Assembly: GCF_019320115.1 (NCBI RefSeq) | Contig: NC_089581.1 | Location: 15,277,100-15,341,099, forward strand | DNA length: 64,000 bases | Direction of reading: 5' to 3' | Origin: Miscanthus floridulus | Lineage: Eukaryota; Streptophyta; Magnoliopsida; Poales; Poaceae | Part shown: positions 1 to 9,004 of the stretch, in pieces | Numbering within the stretch: the first letter of the stretch is position 1 | How the letters are laid out: each line of letters opens with the position of its first letter | Made by a program: the position numbers and the translations under genes | Notes under the pieces: generated by a model | What the model saw: only the letters and a program-made list of their open reading frames with translations | Told to the model about the DNA's origin: nothing | Database searches by the model: none

Positions 1-10
1 ATGTCATATA

Positions 11-225
11 CTCCTTTCGTCCCAAAATAAATATTGCTCTCGTTTCCCAAGGAGACAAACATTTTTAAATTTGACCAAATATATATACAACAAAATATTA
101 ATATTTTATAGTATCTAATTAGTATCATTAGATAGATCGTTGAACTATTTTCATAATAAACTTATTTGAAAATACAAATGTTGCTAATATTTTCTATAAT
201 TCTAGTCAAATAAAAATGCTTGACC
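11..225. repeat. Degenerate Stowaway-like MITE fragment
   Basis: The left edge carries a CTCCTTTCGTCCC-type terminus followed by AT-rich sequence with the usual 'TTTGACCAAAT' stretch of grass mariner-type MITEs. I do not see a matching right terminus, so this is a partial or decayed copy. Seen: the left end only. The family assignment is inference. Confidence 0.4.
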
Positions 226-413
226 GGTACGAATACCATAGCAACACTATTTCACAGTTATATTAATTAAAGATGGCTAGGTCACTCTATGTGTGGTGGT
301 CTTCCTTTAGCCGATGTTTTTTTTTTGTACAACTTGCGTTGTAAGGTCATAGAGTTAGTCGAAAGGGTTTGCCTGTAATTCTTTTTTTTTTCTTTAATTG
401 TGCTAATATAGTA

Positions 414-559
414 CTCCCTCCGCTCCAAATTATAAGTCATTTTGATTTATTTGGTTTATTCATTTTGTTATGTATCTAGACATCTTATTACATCTAGATG
501 CATAGCAAAATGAATGTATCAAAAAAGATAAAGCGACTTATAATTTAAAACGGAGGAAG
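414..559. mobile_element. Stowaway (Tc1/mariner-type) MITE
   Basis: The ends are CTCCCTCCGCTCC on the left and an inverted CGGAGGAAG on the right, and the subterminal 'AAATTATAAGTC' / 'GACTTATAATTT' stretches pair. The element is flanked by a TA dinucleotide on both sides (412-413 and 560-561), as expected for Stowaway. It is about 146 bp and non-coding. Confidence 0.85.
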
Positions 560-562
560 TAA

Positions 563-2240
563 TTCGGTAAATGTTCTGCTTGCCTGTCAAAAAATATTAA
601 TAAAAGATGGTAACTAGAATTCGAGGCGGCTAGTCCTATGTGGTAGTGACTACTGATACTGACTAGTCCTATGTGATCGATAATTTTTACAGTAGTGTGT
701 TCTTGTGACCATCGATGGAGTACATAAGGGCACGTTCAACAGTTTAGACGGCTGCCATCTGTAAGCACGGATCATATCACATAGAGACAACAATACAGAC
801 AAATTATACAATGGGTTGTCTTTTAGGCTATCTGTAAGATAATTAATTCTTGTACAGACTCGTAAATTAAGGTGATAAAAATGGCTTGGGAGCACGAGCC
901 CCTGTCGTACAACGGTGCTGGAGCGGGCGATATAGCTTGGGAGCACGAGCCCTCGTCATCTCTTCGAGACGGCACACCCGTCTGTTGGCTGAGTTGAGGG
1001 GTTTTTTTTTTTATAAAAATGACATCTCCCAGACGGCAAAAAGACGACCGTTGTACGTGCCCTAAATGTGGAGTTTGTAGTAGTGGACAAGCGGGGAGGT
1101 GCATGTTGTTGGTTGCTCAATCAACCACTAGGTTTTTAGTTCTTATTAGCCTTTTTTCTGTAGGTAATCTCACATAGTTACTTGTTTGTATTTCCTTTTA
1201 TACCGGTTGTATCGTATAGATATCTACAATATTTGATTGCACCGTAGTTTACACATAAACCTTTCAATTGGTGGATAATTTTTCAATTCAGTGCCTCCCT
1301 TTAGTTCATAATAGTTTACGGTTGGCCTCCACGAGAGTGAACTTACAAGAACAATGCCAAAACATTGTTACCTTTAATATTTGCAGTTGGAAATGTGTCT
1401 AAAGGAAATGAGCCTAGATTAATTAGTTGGGGTGGGTAGAGTGGTTTTGCATCATAAGCACTTTGGGTCTACTCGTTTCTAGTTTTTCTGCATCTGTTTT
1501 GGCTAGCTGAACAACATTGCTAATATTGATTTTCTACCGCTTGCTTTTGTACCTGTTGTTGGTGAAGTGTTGCTGTTGGCTGGTTGGTGCAGCTTGTTTA
1601 GCCATTTGTGTGGGAGGGGTGGACATCACCAGCAGCTGCAACACAGCCCCGAGAAGCCGTTTCGACCGCGCTCATGAAATTTCACACTTTAACATTTTTA
1701 TGTGAAAATTTTGCTTTAGATTCAAAACGTGAGTTGCAAAATTTAACTTTCAACTTTTAGTGGATAAAGTTCATTCCCTACCAGAAATGCCCGACTCTCC
1801 ACTTGACAAGTGACAAATAATTTATTTTTCATTTTCAGCCTGAAACATCGCCAGGATACCAAGTTGCCAACGAGCTATGCTTCACACATTTTCGATCTGA
1901 AATTTTGCTCTAGCACGCTCTAACCATGTCGGAACTTCGAAGTGGCGCCAAAAAGCTTGAAAAGAATTTGCATGTTTTACGCTTAGCAAATAAATAAACC
2001 TTTGAAATGATACCATGCCTTGTCATACTTAGTGTATGTTTGGATGGGATTATAAAATCTAGATTCTAGATAAAAGTTATCTCTGAGGTTTTATTGGATT
2101 ATACGTGTAAGAATTCTCTAGAATCCTACGGTGTTTGAAAGGGATTTCGAGATTTTGACATTTTTTTTATCTGGATTCTAGGAATCCATCGGTATACCAA
2201 CGGAACGTTAGTTCTTCACTCTGTCGTGCTTAGTTCTTCA
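563..2240. other. Intergenic, no gene seen
   Basis: No open frame here resembles a protein family. Around 2030-2200 there is a degenerate inverted-repeat region (GTTTGGATGGGATT ... GAATCCATCGGTATACCAA type). It resembles a second patch at about 22785-22960, so it is probably an old MITE. Confidence 0.5.
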
Positions 2241-2483
2241 CGGCTCAATTAAAAGAAATAAATATTTGATTTGGACAGTGAAGCAGCATTGTAGCCGGCA
2301 TGATATTTGGCCCTGCGCTCTGTTTGACCCTGCCTTTGCCAAGAAAACCCCGCCCAGTGCACGCGAATCCATGTGGCCTCGCGCGTTGCAAACCTTCCAG
2401 CCTGTCTTGCCTCCACTCAAGGCTACAGGACACTTCACCCTCTGGCCTCTGCCGCCCCGCCCTCGTCTCCATCATCCTCCCGC

Positions 2484-2490
2484 TATATAT
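2484..2490 (+). promoter_or_regulatory. TATA box of the DUF4228 gene
   Basis: CTATATATCG lies about 170 bp upstream of the ATG at 2658 in a C-rich promoter. This would give a transcription start near 2515 and a 5' leader of about 140 nt with no intron. The leader has CT- and CA-rich stretches common in grass leaders. Confidence 0.6.
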
Positions 2491-2657
2491 CGCCGCCCTC
2501 TTCGAGTCCTCCTCCCTCATCGGCCATCGCCATCTCCAGCAGACAAGAGAAGAAGCGACACAGCTCAAGGACAGCGCGGCCCGCAAGCCAGACCGGGCCG
2601 AAGCAGCAGCAGCATACACAAGATCACACACATCCTACTGCTTCGCTGCACTGCACA

Positions 2658-3218
2658 ATGGGCATCTGCGTGTCGTGCGACGCGGCGGACGAGGGCGCGG
2701 CGACGGCGAGGGTGGTGCTCCCCAGCGGGGATCTCCGGGAGTACGCCCCACCGGCCACCGCCGCGATGGCGCTGCAAGCGGCCGGCGGCGAGGGGTCGTG
2801 GTTCCTCTGCGACGCCGACGGGATAGCGTTCGAGGGGGGGCCCGGGGCCGTCGCGGTGGTCGACCCCGGGGAGGAGCTCCAGGCGGGGCAGATCTACTTC
2901 GTGCTCCCCGCCGAGATGCAGCGCCGCCGCCTCACCCGCGACGAGGTCGCCGCGCTCGCGGTCAGGGCCAGCACGGCGCTCGTCAAGGCCGCCGCCGCCG
3001 CCCAGCCGTCCTCGCCGTGCCGCCGCCGGCGGCGCGGCGCGGTGGCGCCGCTCGTGTTCCCGGTCCCCGAGGAGGAGTACGCGGCGGCGGACGCGGTCTG
3101 CTCGCCCGTCGCGGCGAAACCGGCGGTGGTGGCGGCGCAGAAGCGGAGGGTGGCGTACCGCGGCGGGAGGGCGTCGAGGTTCTCCCCCGACCTGACCTCT
3201 ATCCCGGAGAGCGAGTAG
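2658..3218 (+). CDS. DUF4228 (PADRE) domain protein
   Basis: Single-exon gene of 186 residues. The product begins MGICVSCD, an N-myristoylation consensus (Gly2) with nearby Cys residues that could be palmitoylated, so attachment to the plasma membrane is plausible. Residues about 17-115 fit the DUF4228/PADRE family: the 'VVLPSGDLREY' strand, then 'FLCDADG', then 'GQIYFVLP', then the 'RLTRDEVAALAVRASTAL' helix. A basic Ala/Arg-rich linker follows, then the family's C-terminal 'SRFSPDLTSIPE' motif. PADRE genes are plant-specific, usually intronless, and often induced by pathogens or abiotic stress; the biochemical role is unknown. I chose the ATG at 2658 because it gives the family N-terminus. 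Upstream in-frame ATGs (from 2373) would add sequence unlike the family and begin upstream of the TATA box. Very GC-rich, as is normal for grass single-exon genes. No sign of decay. Confidence 0.9.
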   Translation: MGICVSCDAADEGAATARVVLPSGDLREYAPPATAAMALQAAGGEGSWFLCDADGIAFEGGPGAVAVVDPGEELQAGQIYFVLPAEMQRRRLTRDEVAALAVRASTALVKAAAAAQPSSPCRRRRRGAVAPLVFPVPEEEYAAADAVCSPVAAKPAVVAAQKRRVAYRGGRASRFSPDLTSIPESE

Positions 3219-3529
3219 ATCGAGCCTCCACCCGGCATGTGTGTCTCTCTGGTGGTGACGAGTCGCTCGCCGGCGCTTGGTCGGACGGTGTGGCCGCGCC
3301 GGAGATCGATGGAGCAGGAAGTGTTCTAGACGCGACGCAGAGCTCAGGAATGAGAAATGTTTTTGGCGCCGTTGGTTTAGGCGGAAACAGGATGAGAGTG
3401 TACGTTACGTGTGTAGGTTTAGATGCAAGTGTAAATACACGGAATCTCCGTACGGTGTGCCCAGTCACAGTTTGGAACTCAGCTTTTATTAGTGCTCGTG
3501 TTCAGGCTCTGTGTCGTCGTGCATCATGG

Positions 3530-3535
3530 AATAAA
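3530..3535 (+). terminator. Poly(A) signal of the DUF4228 gene
   Basis: AATAAA lies about 310 bp after the stop codon at 3216-3218, followed by a T/G-rich stretch. A 3' UTR of this length is typical of the family. Confidence 0.55.
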
Positions 3536-3550
3536 TCACTCGTTTGTTTG

Positions 3551-4194
3551 TGAAAAAATAAAAAATGAACTCAAAATGAAATCTGTCGTTGTGACCAGTA
3601 AAAGAAATTGAGAACTCCTTTTCATCCTCTTGATGGGAAAATAACGTACCGTATGACGTGATTCAAGCCCTCCTGGTACCCAAGTTTTCAGCTGATAGAT
3701 GAGAATCCAACGGTTGTCGTGCTTCGTCTACAATTGCTCTCTCCTTCCTCAATCCCCCGAGCTAATCCATGCATGCCACCTCACCATTGCTCATATCCCG
3801 CCTTTAGCTAGGGCTTCATTGATAGACCCATTTTTCATGGGAATTGAAACGGATTGAGGGGAAAATAAACTAAATAACTCGTAACAACAAACGTTACCAC
3901 GCCAACCATCGCTCCTACAACCCTATCTAAACCTTGCTAGCTGGCCATCTTTCACCGTCAATGACGAATCTAAGATGATCTAGTAGTGCAGATCTAACAT
4001 GATCCATTGTTCAGACGGAGGTAGGAGGGCTCGAGCGCCCCCTCTCCGCCTCATGTTGCAATCAGGGGAGCCTGATGTTGCATTCAGCCCCGATCGCCAC
4101 CGTCGCATGTCCTTCACTTCTAGGGTTGGCAAATAGGCAATGAGATCTACTCATAACCCCAGCTAAAAATTTAAGGGATGGTTTGGTTTCATTG
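3551..4194. other. Intergenic, no gene seen
   Basis: Mixed-composition sequence with no family-like open frame, no clear terminal inverted repeat and no RNA gene that I can recognise. Confidence 0.5.
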
Positions 4195-5487
4195 TTAGAC
4201 TATCTCCAACGGCGTAGGCAAACGACGACCCAAACCTAAAATACATCGTGCATAGTGTTTTGCGTGCCAAATCCGCGCTCCAACGGAGGACGCATCCAAA
4301 CACCCATTTTGCGTACCAGCACAACTCGGAAGGCAAAAAAGCATCGTCCCTCTCCACAACGCAAAACACTGTAGGCGTCGGGGTGGAGCGAACGACGACG
4401 GCGAGGCGCGCCTGCACCTGGAAGCTTCGCGCGGGGGAGGTTGCGTCCGCACCGTCCGTGGAGGTTGCCCCTGTTGTCCGGTCCGCACTCGCCCCTGCTC
4501 GCCGGTCCGCGCCGCCGGGGCTGGCCTAGATCTCGCCAGTCCGCGCCGCATGCAGGGAGGTGGCGTCGACTGTGGGAGGTGCTCCCGCCGAGGCAGGCTG
4601 CGCCAACGCTCGGCGAGCAGCCACGAGGTAGGGGGAGGGGGAGCGCTCGTCTTCGTCGTCAGTGAGGGAGATCTCATCCCATCGCATGGATTTTGACCTA
4701 CCGGCGGAGGAGAAGAAGGGGGCGGCGTCAGGGGAGAGAGGGGCCGGCTCCGGTTGTGGCGGAGCACCGCAGGATCCGACGAGCGATGACCCGGTGGCAC
4801 GTCGCGCCCCGGACGACCCGCTGCCACCGGGGGTGCACTGCAGCGGCGCTGGCCGCGCGCGGGGCGGCGACTGCTCCAAGCGCTTCAGCTGAGGAAGGGA
4901 GGAGGAGGTGGGGACGTGGACTCCGGCGCCGGCGCTGTTTAGCCTTGGCGGCGCCCTTGGATTTGGCCCCCTTCATGGCGGATTCGAGCGGCTACACGGA
5001 GCGCAGCGGTCAAATCCATGAAAGCTCTAGTTTGGTTTTGGTTAATTGATGAAACCCTAAGTGCTAACCTAGTTTATCAAGATGATTATGAGATAGGTAG
5101 CACTATTCCAAGTGATGAAGCAATGATGAAGATCATGACAATGGTGATAGCATGGTGATGATCAAATGCTTGAACTTGGAAAAGAAGAAAGAGAAAAACA
5201 AAAGGCTCAAGGCAAAGGTATAAAATGTAGGAGCCATTTTGTTTTAGTGATCAAGACACTTAGTGAGTATGATCACATTTAGGATAGATAGCCGTACTAT
5301 TAAGAGGAGTGAAACTCGTATCAGAATGCGGTTATCAAAGTGCCACTAGATGCTCTAACTCATTGCATATGCATTTAGGATCTAGTGGAGTACTAACACC
5401 CTTGAAAATATTTGTGAAAATATGCTAACACATATGCACAAGGTGTTTGCAGGGTTGAGATGGGTTTGGGTCCCTCTCTCCCTCCCG

Positions 5488-5594
5488 CCGGCGCAATAGA
5501 AAATAGACATTTCATTTTTCCAAAGCGCCGAACCCCGCCTCGGCGGGGTTCGGCGCTTTTGGAAAAATGAAATGTCTATTTTCTATTGCGCCGG
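5488..5594. repeat. Near-perfect 52-bp-arm palindrome inside the solo LTR
   Basis: The left arm (5488-5539) and right arm (5542-5594) are reverse complements with a single unpaired T and a 2-nt loop. The arms begin CCGGCGCAATAG and end CTATTGCGCCGG. The sister LTR at 38232-40640 has only one arm-like copy at about 39046-39110, so one arm here is an extra inverted duplication. Confidence 0.95.
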
Positions 5595-5688
5595 ATGCAA
5601 AATTCTTAGTGGTTGGCACATTTGAGCGAGGGTGAAGAAGTTAGAGTTGAAATGGAGTTGGTCGATATGATGCTGGCGTCGGTCTACT

Positions 5689-6030
5689 GACCGGACGCTG
5701 GGTCACTCAGCGACCGGACGCTGAAAGGCTGCGTCCGGTCGAGCTGTCAGACGGCACAGTGGGTAGGGTTGAGCACCGGACGCTGGTCTGCGTCCGGTCA
5801 AGGTGGACTGGACGCGTCCGGTCGAAAAAACATGCCTCGGGGAGCTTACTGGAAACGACCGGACGCTGGGGCTTCAGCGTCCGGTCAGTTTTGACCGGAG
5901 CGTCCGGTCAGCTTCGTAGCCGTTGAAATCTGACGAACATCGTTTGAAACTGGTGACGCGTGGCGTCCATCGGGCGACCGGACGCTGAGGGCCAGCGTCC
6001 GGTCGGTATGACTGGAGCGTCCGGTCAGAG
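5689..6030. repeat. Array of ACCGGACGC / GCGTCCGGT motifs in U3
   Basis: About 12 exact copies of the 9-mer ACCGGACGC occur in about 340 bp, roughly 5 forward and 7 reverse. They are often paired head to head (GACCGGACGCTG...CAGCGTCCGGTC), so they could form hairpins. The array lies just upstream of the LTR TATA box, where retrotransposon enhancers usually sit. A matching array is at 39199-39510. Confidence 0.9.
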
Positions 6031-6077
6031 CGTGTTTTGCCCAGTGAAGGGGTACAACGGCTCTATTTGATGGGGGC

Positions 6078-6088
6078 TCTATTTATAG
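6078..6088 (+). promoter_or_regulatory. LTR TATA box
   Basis: CTATTTATAG lies about 50 bp downstream of the ACCGGACGC array. The equivalent position in the sister LTR reads CTATAAATAG (39555-39564). This marks the U3/R boundary zone of the LTR. Confidence 0.6.
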
Positions 6089-7294
6089 CCCCATGGCCGG
6101 CTCAAGGGATAACTCTTGCACATTTCATTGACATAGCAACCTTGTGAGCTTAGCCAAAGCCCTCCCACTCATCTCCATCATTGATCCATCATCATTGTGA
6201 GATTGGGAGAGAATCCAAGTGCATCGCTTGAGTGATGGCATCTAGTGGCACTTGGTATTCGTGTTGCGCTGCGGATTTCGCTTGTTTCTCTTGGTGGTTG
6301 CCACCACCTAGACGGTTGGAGCAGCGGTGAAGGATCGGCACGAGTTGGTGATTGTTTGTGGCCGTCTTCGGTGATTGTGAGGGGAGTTGTACCTTCCCCG
6401 GCGGAGCGCCGAAAGGTAACTCTAGTAAATTGCTCGTGTCATTGAGTTACCTCACTTGTGGGTCGGTTCTTGCGGTGTCCAATCGTGTGGACGAGGTTTG
6501 TGAAACACCTCTTAGCCGCCGAACCACCAAGTGTTGGTCGACACAACGGGGACGTAGCGTGTTGGCAAGCACGTGAACCTCGGGAGAAAATCGATTGTCT
6601 CTCTTCTTTGTCATTCTCCTGGTGATTGGCTATATATTCATCTTGTGATTGGTTCATCCCCTACACGTCGGTATAATCACTCTACTCACTCATTTACATT
6701 CTTGCAAACTAGTTGATACAAGCTCTTTAGTGTAATTAGAATTGAGAGCTTGCTTTATTATTTACATTCATCTAGTTGAGCTCTTTAGAGTAGCAAGGTT
6801 GAGAGCTCTTAGTGAGTATTTACATAGCTAGTTTGTGTGCCTAAGTATTCATTGCAACTAGAATTATTGGATAGGTGGCTTGCAACCCTTGTAGAGCTAG
6901 AGTAAGTTTGCATTACGCTATTTGTCATACTAATCAAATTGCTCTAGTTGATTTGTAGATTTTTAAATAGGCTATTCACCCCCCCTCTAGCCATATTAGG
7001 ACCTTTCAATCCACGCGGGGCGGAGCGAATCCTGCTCGCGGCCGGGCGAAGTTGGGACGAATCGAGGACGAGTTGCCTCTGGCGGCCCGCGGGGATGGGG
7101 AGGGACGGGAGGGGAAAGGGGGGAAGGGAGGCGACGGATGCTGCAGGAAGGCGGGGGGGGGGGCAGGGGGCAGGGGGCAGGGGCAGGGGATCTGTTGAAG
7201 ACCGAGATTTGAGTCTGTGACCCTTTCACTGTAGGTGACCTATACTGTGAATGGGTATCGTGTTTGGGTTGTTTTTTTGTTGTAGACAGTCTTA

Positions 7295-8285
7295 TCCACC
7301 TTAATTTGCATGTATAATTTTCCAACCCAGGGCTTGTTTGGCTATATATACTGATCCACCTCAATTCACATATGTTGGGCTAGATTAAGGTAGAAATTAA
7401 ACTAACTTACACTTCAATCCACCTCAACACATGTGGATGCATCCAAATAATCCTTCAATTTGTCCTAATCCATGAGAATTGGGGTGGATTGAAGTGCAGC
7501 CACACAAGTCTTAAACGAGATATGTTGTTGGGGTAACTATACTCAATATGTGATAGCTACAGAAATCTTAGTCTACAGAAATAAGCTAAAAAGTACGGAT
7601 TATAAGACAAACGAACAGGGCCAATATACGTAAGTGAGAATGCTCAAGCTATATTTTGAGGGGAAATACTTTGGCTAGCACATCATACGATCATACGGAT
7701 TGGTGGCAACTGCTCACATTTTTTGAATAAGAGCAACTAACTTGCTATACGCTATACATGCCACCAACCATCACAAATTCCATACGTAGTAGTCGCTAAA
7801 CAGCAGCCATCTAATTTGGTCTGTGATTTTAGTGAGCTGCATAAACGTCCAATTTTCAACGGAACAAATTCTCAAGAATCCCGTGAATGCGTCCCAACTT
7901 TTTTTTTCTTTTTGCAAAGAAAAGCGAGGACTCGGGAATTGGAGCTGGTACGTTCCAAGTCTACCAGGCCGCTAGGTGTTTCTCCCGAGTCCCGACTTCA
8001 TGAGCCTACTGGTGCCCAAACTCTGCGTCAAAGTTGGGCCTCATTCCGGTCTGTTATAGGGAAAAAATTACAAAAATAACATTCGAAAGATTGACTCTTT
8101 ATTACGATGACACTCGGGTGGATGACAAGTAGGTCCATCTATGTCTATGAATATAGGTCCAGTGTCAAATCTGCAAACGACCGATATTTTAAGTCCCATG
8201 TTTGTAAATCGCCCCGTTATAGGCCCTCGGACTCTCCTTTCCAGCGGCGGCTCCCCGGACTCTCGTTTCCAACGGCTGATCTATA
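7295..8285. other. Intergenic with MITE remnants
   Basis: The 7336-7530 stretch has imperfect inverted 'TCCACCTCAATCCA' / 'GGGGTGGATTGAAG' segments and is probably an old MITE. The rest shows no gene-like frame. Confidence 0.4.
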
Positions 8286-8420
8286 GCATGTTCGTTTGCT
8301 CATATCTAACTTATAAGCCATGGCTTATCAGCCAACGAACAATATTTTTCTCTCATACTAAACTAGCCAACAGTACTTTCAGTCATGGCTTATAAGCCAA
8401 ACCAGCCCAAACGAATATGG
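8286..8420. mobile_element. MITE of the 'GTTCG...TTATAAGCC' family
   Basis: The terminal CATGTTCGTTTG pairs with CAAACGAATATG. Inside are 'CTTATAAGCCATGGCTTATCAGCC' and 'ACAGTACTTTCAGTCATGGCTTATAAGCC' type blocks, the interior conserved across several copies in this window. No clean target-site duplication could be read. Confidence 0.65.
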
Positions 8421-9004
8421 GGTGTCATTATTATATGATGATTCTCCGACATCCATCAAAGATCAAAGTGCGGTTTGCACATGAAGGTATGAATTTTAAT
8501 AGGGAGGCTTATATGCTTCAAAATCTGCATGTACTTTTGGATCTGGAAGATATATATGGCTTGAGTCCCCTCCTATATTTGTTGATGTAAACACTTCTAA
8601 AGTGAATTAATACCCTACCTTCCTCTCTCAAAAAAAATGGGGTATCCTCCTTCAGTGTACCGTACCATAAGGCTCATCATCTGACAAATCTAATTTTGGA
8701 GAGGAGCCTTATAAAAAAAAAAGGAGAGGGGAGGAAGGCTAGGTGACCGTGGCGATGACATGAACAAGATAACGAAGGCGACGGGACGTATCACAAATAG
8801 AGTCAATTGTCAAACGTGCTCTCTCATTTCTTCCCCTGTTTCCTGTTCATCATCTACAAAAGCCTCTTTACACGCCACGCCATTGATAATCACCACACAG
8901 AAGCTGCACATGATCCATGCTCTAATCTCTAATTCTAACCCTATGACACACGCATATACTACTAACGCCTACTGGAGCCCGTCGATGCTGAGATCGACGA
9001 AGGG
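8421..9004. other. 3' flank of the DUF547 gene
   Basis: No coding frame here. The minus-strand 3' UTR of the DUF547 gene should lie in the right part of this stretch, but I cannot pick a poly(A) signal with confidence. Confidence 0.4.

Larger units (their letters stand above)
5019..7008 (+). mobile_element. Solo LTR of a copia-type (probably SIRE/Maximus-like) retrotransposon
   Basis: A 1990-bp solo LTR starting TGAAAG and ending CTTTCA, flanked by the 5-bp duplication ATCCA (5014-5018 and 7009-7013). There is no primer-binding site or internal region next to it, so the element has been reduced by LTR-LTR recombination. The C-run followed by TCTAG near the 3' end (about 6979-6990) is typical of large grass copia LTRs. 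It belongs to the same family as the LTR at 38232-40640: shared segments include the tract around 5300 versus 38780, the ACCGGACGC array, the TATA region and the 3' end. Orientation follows the TATA box and 3' end. Naming the family as SIRE/Maximus is inference. Confidence 0.85.
4198..7291. mobile_element. Non-autonomous PIF/Harbinger-like element, split by a solo LTR
   Basis: The left end reads GACTATCTCCAAC and the right end GTTGTAGACAGTC. These are imperfect inverted repeats that stay alignable about 40 bp inward. TTA flanks both sides (4195-4197 and 7292-7294), the 3-bp duplication expected of PIF/Harbinger elements. Without the 1990-bp LTR and its TSD copy (5019-7013) the element would be about 1.1 kb. 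Its interior is very GC-rich (about 4390-4980 and 7013-7200) and encodes nothing I recognise as a transposase. Open frames there overlap on both strands and look compositional. The interior could be captured gene sequence (a Pack-type element), but I cannot name a source. Confidence 0.65.

Noticed and set aside
2300..3553. Long open frame (417 codons) overlapping the DUF4228 gene
   Set aside because: It runs in another frame of a GC-rich gene, is Arg/Gly-rich and matches no family. The 2658-3218 frame has the conserved motifs.
5689..6030. CRISPR-like array
   Set aside because: The repeats are only 9 bp, in both orientations with uneven spacing, in a plant LTR. No Cas-like genes exist here.
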